Below, in pieces: positions 54,560 through 64,000 of a DNA stretch of 64,000 nt. The DNA is taken from the NCBI GenBank assembly GCA_936440205.1, contig OW387149.1, positions 7,832,114 to 7,896,113 on the forward strand, written 5' to 3'. Under the pieces are notes generated by a model. It did no database searches and was not told where the DNA came from. It saw only the letters and a program-made list of their open reading frames with translations. The stretch is from Lepidonotus clava. Taxonomy: Eukaryota; Annelida; Polychaeta; Phyllodocida; Polynoidae. The translations under genes and the position numbers were made by a program. Within the stretch, counting starts at the first letter, position 1. Each line of letters begins with the position of its first letter.

Positions 54560-57348
54560 ATGGGTGAGTACACAAATAAGCCACATGAGCTTTTTCTTGA
54601 CTTTTCAATATTTTTGTGTCTTACCGCGCTTCAGCGTTTTTACCTCTATATACTATAATCACTGTAGAAGTGTTTGGTCTGAATATAAAGGCCCCTACAG
54701 TATTGTAAAGTTACTAAACAATGATTTGAGGTCAAAGTGAGCGATAATAGATGAATTTAGACGAATTTCAATAAATGGTGATATTTTGTAATTCTGTCTA
54801 TTTCAAGTGATATTTCTAACTTCTTGCACGTAATGTGTCAACCACTCTAATTTTGTAGTCTCAAATTCTTAACCTACAGTCAAAGTTATATAAAAGTGAA
54901 GTAATAATTATCATTTATTTTTTATTTCAGCACCCAGGAGGAAGACCAGGTCACCTCAGACCAGCAGGTGTCTGCGTTTTCAACATTTTGCGCTCGCTAC
55001 CTACTTGAAAAGGAAAAGCTACAGCCGTATGTGGGGGCAAAAACGGTGCAAGTCAAAGAAGGTCTACCGCGAACGCATTGACCCAAGGGTGAGGTGGCCG
55101 AGGATCAAAGACTTCCAGGCAAGATTTCGCCTTCCCCCTAGCTGCGTGGAGGAACTCACCCGAGAGTTCGAGGCCAGCCGTTTTCGCCCTGGGAAGGGTG
55201 AACATGAGAAGAGAGGAAAGCCCATCCCCCTCTTCCACAAGGTAAATGAGAAGAATGTCGCTATATTATTATGGAAGGCCTACATGAAAGAAAATAACCC
55301 ACAGCAAAATAACGAAAATTCAGAGTATCGCCAATAATTTATGGAAGTAGGCCTAGAAAAATTATCACCATTAAAATAAAATAACCCCAGTGTATGCTAA
55401 CTGTACTTGCAAATTAATGCTATTCATTCTTTATAATTTTTCCGATTTATAGGTGTGCTACTGTCTACGGTATTTGGCCACTGGCTCCTACTATGGTGTT
55501 GTGTCCGACACCCAGGGGGGCTGCTCCACCTCCAGCATCGGTAGGGCCATACTACCCTTAATCAAGTTCCTCGTTTCGCGCAGGAAGAAATACATCAAGT
55601 TCCCCAAGGTAAATGATAAAAATCATTACCCTCATTGATTTAGCAGTCCATAAAAAAAAAAGGAAAATATGCGGTCAAAAATATTCAGAAGGTGACCCCT
55701 AATGTAATCTGTTAGCTGCATTCGCTATAAATATGGCAATAATCCTCACTAAATTATTCAGTCATAATGATCGATATTATCGTCAACGTTAAAGTCTTAT
55801 TATCTTTTTTTAGGGTGAGGCGCTACACGAGTCAGCTCTCCGCTTCGCAGAACGACACAAGATGCCGCAGTGTGTGGGGTGTATCGACGGCACCTACATC
55901 CCTATAAAGAGGCCTGTCCGGAATGAGCATGCGTACGTCTGCCGCAAGGGATACCATGCTCTGAACGTTCTTGTGAGTATAATTATATAGAAATGATGAC
56001 AAATAGAATTCAGCAAATAGTGTACAAACAATTACATTTTTATTCTCTTTAACCCTTCATAACCTTGATCTCTTATCAACGTCTTTTGTCAAGCACCACA
56101 ATGCATAAAAAAACACAAAATAACATACAAGTTTAAAATATATTCACAATTATATGTTAACAGATAGCCAGTGACCACGATGAGAGAATAACGTTTATGG
56201 AGAGTGGTATGTCTGGCTGCCACCACGATCAGGCTGTCCTGGATTATTCAGATTTGGGACAGCAGATCGCCAACCATGGTCGACTAGGACCATACTTTCT
56301 CTTAGGAGACGGCGGGTAGGTTAAACGTCAGTAAACGGCGATAAAAAATATACAGAACATAAAAGCCAAATATCACACGTCATTTTTTTACCCTACCGTC
56401 ACGATATTGTTAACCACATTTCAACAGACGGGGTAAATTTGTGAAATATGTCTCTATATTAGACATGACACTAGCACTGGCAGTATTACTTTTACAAATT
56501 CAATTTTCTAACTTCTAACACATATATCTCTCTTTCTCTAAGTCTCTCTATATTATATACACAATGCAAAATATTTTCTAAGTAATATTAACGTTGTATT
56601 ATTATTTCTTTCGACAGCTATGCTCTCACCCCCCAAGTCTTCACGCCCTTCCGTACCCAAAACCTGGAAGAACTAGAACCCTGGCAGAGAGACTACCAGT
56701 TCGCCCAGACAAGCGCGCGTTCTTCAGTTGAGCGTACAATCGGACAGCTCAAGTCGCGTTGGAGGTATGCATCTTAATTAAAGATATCGCCAATATTTAC
56801 AACACAAAATAATAACTCTAACTGTCGGATCCAAAGAGTAGTCATTCATCCATTGTCTTGTATGCGCCACTTTATAATCTTGCTTTCCGGTTACATAACT
56901 TTCCCAGAAATGAAAATACTATGTTTTCTATTTTATTCTAAGATGCCTCTCCAAATCGGGTGGAGGGGTTATCGAGATGCATCCCCTTCAGGCCTCCTGG
57001 GTCGTGAAAGCCTGCTGTGTGCTGCACAATCGGTGTATCGATTGGGGCCTTCGCAAACTCAAGCCTGGTCAGAACCGCGACCCCGACCTGGAAATGACGC
57101 TCCAGGTGAACGCCCGATACCGCTTCCTCCTCAACAACCGTAACATCGACCGCGAGGAAGTTGCTGACCACGACCAAGGCCCCAATACCAGGGACAACCC
57201 TTCCCTCGAGAGAGTCCAGAGGCGTGATAACTACATCTACGCCCAGTACGGGGGGCCAATGCCTCAAGCACTCCGCCAGCCAGCAGGAAGGGGTAGGGGT
57301 CGCAGGGGACGACGTCCTCGCGGTGCGAGGAATGTCAGAGGACGATAA
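54560..57348 (+). CDS. PIF/Harbinger transposase (HARBI1-like DDE nuclease), 7 exons
   Basis: Exons by eye: 54560-54563 (ATGG), 54931-55241, 55453-55608, 55814-55972, 56164-56315, 56618-56764, 56943-57348. All introns are GT-AG and the phases agree, giving 444 residues. It cuts the transposon ends and joins them to a 3-bp target. The N-terminus is basic (MAPRRKTRSPQTSR). The DDE_4-type catalytic triad is complete: D182 in GCIDGTYIPI, D259 in LLGDGGYALTP and E299 in SSVERTIGQLKSRW. The C-terminus is a Gly/Arg tail (GRGRGRRGRRPRGARN). Length fits the family. The unusual 4-base first coding exon follows from GTGAGT directly after ATGG and would put most regulation upstream of 54560. No break is seen. 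Confidence 0.9.
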
Positions 57349-57964
57349 ATCAGAACGTTCAAATTGTCGAGTTTTACACGAACATTTATCGAGACTATTT
57401 AAGAAACATACCCTCAGTAGTAAACTTGGAACTTCTGGCGAAATGCGAGGTGTCATCTTATTGTATAAGACAAGACACTCTGTAATATTCTTCTAACTGA
57501 ATCTTATTTGCTGTCGCAGCAGAATTTAAACTTTGACAAATCAGAGATGTAATCTTATTGTATCAGACAAAACACTCTGTAACATTCTTGTAACTGAATC
57601 TTACTTGCCGTCGCTACAGAATTTAAACTTTGAAAAATATCGTCACAACAACGTTTTCTTTACTCGAGTAACCTAACACTTCAAACCGGTTTTCAAAGTG
57701 TAATGACTTAATTTCTTTATACAAATTTAAACTCGTCCTTTCCAGAAATACAGTTGCTGGTTCAAATACTTATACCTCCGAATTATTTCAGAATACCATT
57801 GAATAAATTGTCTTTTTCAACATCAATTGTTATATCTCTGTCCATTATCTCTACATGACACAACCTTAACTCTGTATGCAGGCAAAAACGATATTAATTA
57901 GAATCATAAAAGCCAGTGTCAATTTAATAGTGATAAAAAAACGTTGTATACAATTGACGCATGT
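57349..57964. other. 3' flanks of the two Harbinger genes
   Basis: The two genes converge here. A 75-bp direct repeat is visible: GTCATCTTATTGTATAAGACAAGACACTCTGTAAT (from 57451) and GTAATCTTATTGTATCAGACAAAACACTCTGTAAC (from 57549), each followed by CTAACTGAATCTTA-like sequence. AATAAA-like signals for both strands lie around 57800. No other gene. Confidence 0.5.
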
Positions 57965-60900
57965 TCAGTCTTTGGGGTGAGTAGGCTTTTTCATACGAGA
58001 ACCTCGCCTGGGCTCTGGGCTAACTACAGGACTCTTTGCTCTTGGTCTTAATGTGGGTGTTTCTGCCGCTTTACTAGAAGAAGGTTGAGGTGAAGCTGCT
58101 CTTGAAAGTTGCCGCACGATATGACCGGGTACGTAAGCCTGAGTCACTGTTTGACCCCCGTCAGCATCCTCATGCACTACGGGATAATAAGCCCCGCTGG
58201 TTTCTGCTGACACCTCCTGTGATTCAGCCGCAATGTCCTGCTGAGAATCGTGGGGGAACGACGGCCACTGCATACTTTCTAAGTCCGAGTCAGGCTCAGT
58301 ATTCTTTGCAAGGACATGTTCTTGTTGGATAAGAGACGCGTTGGGATCCTGCGTTTCCTCCTGACTTGGGGTGTCTGCAAAAAGTGTAATACGTGCGCTA
58401 GTAGTTACAGGGGTTGACGTCGAGGGCAGGGGGACAGTCAAGTCACTGCTGCCAGCGTAAGTCTGTTGTCCGTCACGCTGACGGAAAACAACCTCACTGG
58501 TGTTGGTGCCACCAATAGACGAAGACTCTTGGTGTCGAGATATCGGTGTAGGCCTATCGTGACCAGGGGTTGGAGGTACTGGCTCGTCAACGTCAGACTT
58601 AATCTCCACATGCTCTAAATTTATCACTCCCTGGGTGCCCAATACCGCTGATTTGATTATTTCCAGAGTTTGTTCTATTTTTTTTTGACTACTTCTCAAA
58701 GAAGACACTTCTTTCTTTACCGTGGCGATATCGCCCCTAAGGATACCCACTTCCCTGATTAACAGTGCAGTGTCGACACGCATACTTAAAACATTATTAT
58801 CTACGCTTTGTACGTCCTCCTTTACTAGGGTTGAGTCTGTTGCGACATTACGGATGTCTTCTCTAGCAGCACCCATCTCCTGCACAAGAGTCTGCTGTTG
58901 ACTGGCTAGTCCCAACGACTTCGACTTGAGGGTGTGTGCATCACTTCTCACAGCGGAGATATCGCCCTTCATGCCCAGCATGTTAGCTTTCATTTCATGA
59001 CAAGCTTTCCCTACAGTAATAGACTCATTTGCAATATCGATTAGGCCAGTCTTGACTTGGAAAAATTCGCCCCCAAGAGTGTTGACGTCATTCCGTATCG
59101 TCTTAAGTTCTTCTGCGATATGCTGGTCAGTCGGTTGTTTTGCCGGTCCCTGACCGTCACACCTCAGTAACACCAACTCCTGCTTGATCGCACCCATGTC
59201 AGTATGGAAATTTATGAGTCCCGATTCCACCACATCAAATCTGTTTGACATGGTTTCAATAATACGGCCCTCTGCTGCCGAACTTGTGGTGAAAGCACCA
59301 GTAGCAGTAGACTTTGGCGGAGACCTAGGTGGTTTTGTTGATGCGTTGTCCTTCACATCAGTACGGGCCTCAGTCTCCTGGGTTTTCTCTGGCGGATCCT
59401 CTGTAACGTTGGTACGTTGGCCCAGTTGAATGTCCGGTGTGCGCACATGCACGGAGTAATTCATGTCGGCATCCTCGTCAAAGTTCATCGCGTCAAGGGG
59501 GTCTGTAAGGTAAGTAAATACCAAAATAACTGCACAGAATAATTTTTTTTTTAGAATTTCTTTGATATATAAATCACATTTGTCATGAGATACAATACAT
59601 ACTATAATATAAGAGACTGTAACATATATGTTTCAAAAGTAACGCTATGTTTTGTATGAAGGTGTGATAAGTATCGTGACGGCAAGAATGTGAAGATCGA
59701 CTCTTGGGCTAACATTACGACTTGTCGCCTGATGAAAGTTGACCCTACTATTTCTTCAAAATATGAAAAATTATCACTATATTTAACAGGGATAAATGAC
59801 GCGACGATAATACCTCCTGCTGTAGGGTCCTGGGTCTCTGCTTCCTCCTCCTCGGCAAACGACAGCTCACGGCTGGCAGGGGCTGGACTCCAGTCGAGTT
59901 CTTGTAGAGAAACAGATATTGATGGAGTCTTCAGTTGACGTTCAATTGAACGAGTTACCATATGAAAGGTCCTGCCTCGGACGCACATTCTAGGGGTTCT
60001 TTTCTTCACTAAAAAAAATTTAAAAAATGTTTGCTTTTTCTTGCTGATAATATATTTTGTGTGTGATTATTTAGTTCTGAGGTTAACGTTTCAAATCATT
60101 TTAATTTTAAAGTTACTTTCACAAGGTATAGGATCAAGTTCTTTTTTAAGTTTTATTTTCTAAGACACATTGATTCTCCAAAATAGATAATCACCTTTGT
60201 TGGGTGTATCTAAGCCCTCGTCCTCTTCACTGACGGCCGCGGGAGAGGCAGCGGCGGAGGCAGCAGCAGCAGCAGCAGCTGTACGGACTTGCCGCGCTGG
60301 TCGACGGGAACTGGCTTTCTTCATTTCCTCTGGGTTGGGTGATGCTGCGGTAATCGTCCCGATGGCAGGACCCTTCAATTCTAAAATATAAACAAGTTTT
60401 ATCAGTAATAAAGATATGTTTTTGTTATCGAGAGCTGAAAATAACGACAGAAAAGTAGTACAATCAATGCAATATTATTTAGCTTTTCATATCGCGCAAC
60501 ATACACTGAGCAAGCGACATTCATTGTTTAAAATAAAACAACTATTCCATATTACACTTACTGTATTTCTCTAGGATATCCTCCTCGTCAGTCTTCTTCT
60601 TCCCCCGGGTCGGCTTCGACTCGTCGTGCAGTCTCTTCTGATCAGCCAAGCACTCATCCATGGCGATGGCTTCTGCTTCTGATGAGGAATCGTCGTCGTC
60701 ATCGGAGGAGGAGGAGGGGTCTAACTTTGTCTTGCGAGCCCCTGCAATGACTGATTTGTATCAAAACTTTGACCTTATAATTTAATATATAATGGAGGAA
60801 TTATTTCATTTACTAAAATTGTCGTTATGTTTAGATGTTGGTTGACATTATTTTTAAAAATATCGTGACGATAAGTATCAAGCTCAATAAGATATATTAA

Positions 60901-62709
60901 CGTCAAGTGTTTTTTCTAAATAGATGTAAATAATCTACTAGATATGTCAGGTTCAATGCATTACATGTTAAGGCGATAATAGATATCTAAATACTTACAG
61001 CCTGAAGCCTCTACCTCCCAAAATTCCAGGCACCGGAGCTGTGTCGCCATGAGGCCGACGTTGTCTGGCATGGCAGGGGCGCCACTGTAGCCGTATGCCT
61101 TCTCCAGTCGACGTTTCTATTATAAAAGAAATGTCAATAATATCAACTTCAATTTATTTTTTGTTGTACCGTCGTGTAGGTGGTGGTGATATAATTTAAT
61201 ATTACAATACTGGTATGCCTTCTCCAGTCGACGTTTCTATGATAAAAGAAATTTAAATAATATGAACTTCAATTAATTTTGGGTTATAACGTCTTTTAAG
61301 TGGTGATGATATAAATTACTATTACAATACTGGTAGCATAATGAAACCAAACAGAGGGAAAAAGATGACTTTTTGGGAAATACCATAACACTAGGAGCTT
61401 GTTTCTTTATTAGATAAAATTATTATTACAAGTCCTGCAAATAAAGCACCTCCACACTAACAGTTACTTACTTTAAATAGGGTTTTACTCTTATGATCGA
61501 TTATCTTGTAGTAGAGGTATTTCTTCCGGCGTTTCTTTCCAAACTGCGCGTTGAGGTTGTCTTTTTCTTTTTGTAGATGGCCCTCCTTTTTTTCATCTTG
61601 TGGTCGTGGGTTGCTGTCTCTGCCCACCTCCCGAGGACAGCGTCTCTGAATAATGAAAAAAAAAAAATATTAGTTTACCGCGACGTCAACATTTTGATAT
61701 TCTGATTCAGTGATATTTTGATACTTATTGATGATTACTATGTACGGCGTTTAGATTACTTGATATTTTAAATAAAACTTCTTCCTAACAATACAGACTG
61801 TTCTTTAAAAGTATTGTGATATTTTTTACTTTTCATCCAATGCTCAGACATTTCCTTGCTGTTACTACTGCGATACATATATATGTGTGTCTTTTAGTAT
61901 TTTTTTTATTTCAGTTTTACTCACTCATCCTGTTTGGCGGTGTTGTAAAGCAGCTCCAGTTCCTCGTCTTCATAGCACGAGTGCGTCAGTGGACCCTCGT
62001 CATCGGTGTCCGAGGAACACCAGCCCAGGTCTTTTTTCTTGCCTTTACCTGCAGCAGACTTCCTCTTCTTCTTGGCCTTCTTGGGTGTTCTCCCGGAGGC
62101 GGGACCAGTTGGTGAAGGGGTTTCAAGGGCTGGCGTTTTAGGAGCGGCTGCTGCTTTACCACGTCCTCGTCCTTTTTTCTTCTCTGGAACTGCAGGAGTC
62201 ACAACCTTCTTTGTAACTGCCTGTTTCTTTTTCTTCTTGGGAGCTGGGCTTGATTCTGGAGAAGGGTCTGGCTTGACTACCTTGGTTGCCTTTACTTTCT
62301 TAGGAGGAGGTTTGACTTTCACAGGGATATCGTCGTCATCGGATTCATCTAGCTCGGCGGCAGGTCGGCTTTTCTTTAATGGCTGTCCGGAGGTAGACGC
62401 GACAGGTTCTTTTGTTTTCTTCTTGGGTAGAGTCATTTCTGGTAGTGGCGAGTCCTCACCATCGACGACGATAACGGTATCTGTTTCAGGTTCATTTTTC
62501 GTGGCTTTGGTGTATTTGCCCATGTAATAGGCAAAGTTGAGCTCCTCTTGTCGACGATACTGCTCCCGTGCATCTTGTAACATCGCCTCCAGCTTCTTCT
62601 TGTCCTTCGCGTCTACACCTCTGGACAGCACGTCCATGATCGAGCTAATCCTAAGTTTGTAGTCCGTCGTGGACGGGTCCTGAGACTCGCCACCCACTGA
62701 GGACGACAT
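57965..62709 (-). CDS. Harbinger second gene: 1057-residue basic/coiled-coil protein, 7 exons
   Basis: Minus-strand exons by eye: 62709-61925, 61643-61472, 61116-60999, 60741-60562, 60380-60195, 60008-59814, 59502-57965. They total 3174 bases and keep one open frame through consensus GT-AG sites. Exon 1 has an Ala/Lys/Pro-rich tail with many basic runs (likely nuclear signals) and an acidic patch. Exons 2-3 hold a basic region (GKKRRKKYLYYKI, KRRLEKAYGYSG); exon 4 is Asp/Ser-rich; exon 5 has an Ala run. The last exon is a long heptad-type coiled coil (about 120-300 of that exon), then a Ser/Thr/Pro-rich tail. PIF/Harbinger second genes usually encode a Myb/SANT-like DNA-binding partner; I see no such domain. 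The acceptor directly before ATG 62709 implies an upstream exon. Confidence 0.75.
61093..61332. repeat. 120-bp tandem duplication including an exon edge
   Basis: 61093-61212 and 61213-61332 are diverged direct copies starting GTATGCCTTCTCCAGTCGAC. The first contains the 5' edge and acceptor of exon 3 of the minus-strand gene. The second carries a decayed copy of the same edge lying in the intron. It is a partial exon duplication, probably unused. Confidence 0.8.
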
Positions 62710-63189
62710 CTGAAAAAAGGAAATATATATATATATATATTATTTTACATGATGCACGTTACCGCCATTTGGAGAATTCATACAGTGTGGTACTGACGCC
62801 TATATATTACTATTTATGAGAGGCGGTATTCTATTTACAATTGCGGAGAATTACGTCAGCTTAAGTTCATTATTTCACATGGTGACAAACCCTTTTTCTT
62901 ATTTTGAGAGGGGGACGGAGCCATTTCGTAGCTTATAAAGTCAAACACGATTCCTGTAGATACACGTACGGATTCACCTTATACTGAAACCCTAGTAAGT
63001 TAGCTTGGATTGAAAAATAGTATTCTAAACCCGTCCCGAAACATAGGGTACTACGGGGCGGGTGGGGGGGGGGGGGTGGGGCAGTCGGGAAAAGACAGAC
63101 AGATACGATACTATTTTTGCGTTCATAAATGATTTAAACTACACACGTCTTACAATATGCACTGACACCTTAGAAATGTTAATACGTAC

Positions 63190-63249
63190 CGTGGCGACTT
63201 GTAGAAGGACGAAGAGGAGAACGATGGGCAGGAAATCGGCGGGTTTCAT
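63190..63249 (-). CDS. Candidate first exon of the Harbinger second gene
   Basis: ATG at 63249 opens 20 codons ending ACG directly before GTACGT, a good donor, in phase 0 with the acceptor before ATG 62709. The encoded stretch is hydrophobic (FLPIVLLFVLLQVA) and looks like a signal peptide, which is odd for a transposon protein expected in the nucleus. It could instead be untranslated leader. Low confidence. Confidence 0.3.
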
Positions 63250-63489
63250 CTATGATGCTTCTTCTCTCGGTGACTGTGATGGCGTCAAAACAACGTCCCG
63301 CACTTGTTGGCGGGATGAGCACATAGCTTAAAACTTGCCTTTTGCGGAGAACCAGCGTATGAGCTTGTACCCAGCAATGGCAGTAGTATTACATACGAAC
63401 GCGGTCAAGAACCAGCGAAACGCCGGCAAAATAGACGGTGACTTCCGGTAAAATGCACAGGTGGCCGCCATGACCTAATTAAGTTTCCC

Positions 63490-63673
63490 GCGCTCTTGCG
63501 TCAGTCGAACCGCGATATATCGCGGCGGTAATGCAGGATGGCGGCAACTTTTTATGACGGTAAAATATAGTGGCGATATTTTTTATGGACACGCTTTTTT
63601 AAAAATATCGCGACATGACATAGCTGCGTCATCAAAATTATCGTATATCGCCGTTTTTTTATGGAATGCATAC
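63490..63673. repeat. Harbinger right end with CGATATATCG palindromes
   Basis: CGCGATATATCGCG (about 63511-63524), GGCGATATTTTTTATGG, ATATCGCGACATG and CGTATATCGCCG mirror the palindromes at the left end. Likely binding sites for the element's own proteins. Confidence 0.55.
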
Positions 63674-64000
63674 CTGATTTCTCCGTATGATCATCTGAAC
63701 TTTTGCCGACCGATTTTCTTGACCATTTGTTCGGCTTGGCCTTAGGTTTCGGAGGAACCAAATAGCCCGCGTGAAATGATGATGCCACGCCCAAGGGATC
63801 ACCAACAGAGAAGGTGTCTGATTCACCTTCTATCACCTTCGTGACCACCAGCCTGTCATAGTTAACGTAAGCTGTATCCTCAAATTGTGAAGCCATGGCC
63901 TGCTCCGCAACAAACCTACAGTGGCCAATGTAGGACTCAAAGTCGCCTCCCACTTTAATCAGATGTTGGATCACATTGAACCATCCGTAAACCAAATCTC
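63674..64000 (-). CDS. gag-like piece of second DIRS-order element (fossil, partial)
   Basis: The minus-strand frame running in from the window end has GDFESYIGHCRFVAEQA and AYVNYDRLVVTKV, then a basic PKPKAKPNKWSRKSVGK stretch, as in the end part of DIRS-order gag-like proteins. It stops being element-derived at the Harbinger tip (63673). The start lies outside the window. Confidence 0.65.

Larger units (their letters stand above)
54279..63673 (+). mobile_element. PIF/Harbinger DNA transposon, apparently complete (9395 bp)
   Basis: The left end is GGGGGCATTCCATAAAA. The right end, inverted, is GTATGCATTCCATAAAA, differing at bases 2-4. CTG stands on both sides (54276-54278 and 63674-63676), fitting the 3-bp target duplication of this superfamily. 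Inside are a 7-exon transposase on the plus strand (54560-57348) and a 7-exon gene on the minus strand (57965-62709). Both genes chain in frame through consensus splice sites, so the element may be autonomous. At over 9 kb it is larger than typical Harbingers. It sits in the gag-like region of the second DIRS-order element. Confidence 0.9.
50551..64000 (-). mobile_element. Second DIRS-order element, split by a Harbinger (fossil, runs off window)
   Basis: A minus-strand element. From its 5' side: a gag-like region (63674-64000 and, beyond the inserted Harbinger, 54136-54278), an RT/RNase H region (52267-54018), a tyrosine recombinase (51309-52313), and two identical 76-bp direct repeats (50551-50626 and 50811-50886). 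The parts and the end repeats mark a split-direct-repeat DIRS element (Ngaro/PAT-like). The 5' end lies outside the window. Identity of the two repeats suggests a young insertion. Apart from the 9.4-kb Harbinger in gag, about one other break is likely. Confidence 0.85.

Noticed and set aside
58090-59429. Plus-strand frames opposite the Harbinger second gene
   Set aside because: Shadows of the 1.5-kb coiled-coil exon on the other strand.
62006-62527. 173-codon Phe/Gly/Ser-rich plus-strand frame
   Set aside because: Antisense shadow of the Lys/Pro/Ala-rich exon. The Phe-runs are reversed Lys codons.

Overview
The window looks like a stretch of an AT-rich, transposon-crowded animal genome, most likely a marine invertebrate. 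This rests on spliced genes with GT/AG introns, an animal-type Helitron with an OTU domain, DIRS-order elements, a PIF/Harbinger element and many foldback repeats. The phylum cannot be fixed from the sequence. Only one host gene family is recognisable: a GT31 beta-1,3-galactosyltransferase, present twice.

Layout. 1-2160: the 3' part of a DIRS-order retroelement (fossil). 2160-7260: repeat debris, including a LINE scrap and three tandem inverted-repeat elements. 7261-13026: copy A of a segmental duplication holding a decayed Harbinger transposase and a GT31 gene with one nonsense codon. 13027-26789: about 13.8 kb that interrupts the duplicated locus. It carries an apparently whole Helitron coding set on the minus strand: an SGNH hydrolase-NADAR fusion, a 1815-residue Rep-helicase-OTU protein and a small coiled-coil protein, followed by a 116-bp minisatellite. 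26790-30465: repeat debris, including another LINE scrap. 30554-36843: copy B of the duplication, with an intact GT31 reading frame. 37040-50550: low-gene DNA with foldback elements, a third partial copy of the duplication and satellites. 50551-64000: a second DIRS-order element on the minus strand, split in its gag region by a 9395-bp Harbinger (54279-63673). That Harbinger has a complete 7-exon transposase and a second, opposite-strand 7-exon gene without a recognisable Myb/SANT domain.

Most notable points. (1) The Helitron coding set is unbroken and is linked to an SGNH-NADAR fusion. (2) A dispersed 430-bp module upstream of that fusion keeps paired CRE (TGACGTCA) and kappaB-like (GGGRNWYYCC) sites in both of its copies. 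(3) Copy B acts as an empty-site reference showing that everything from 13027 to 26789 was inserted into copy A. (4) The Harbinger is intact by reading frame, has a 3-bp CTG flank duplication and carries an unusual accessory gene. All of this is read by eye; no alignment or database search was run.
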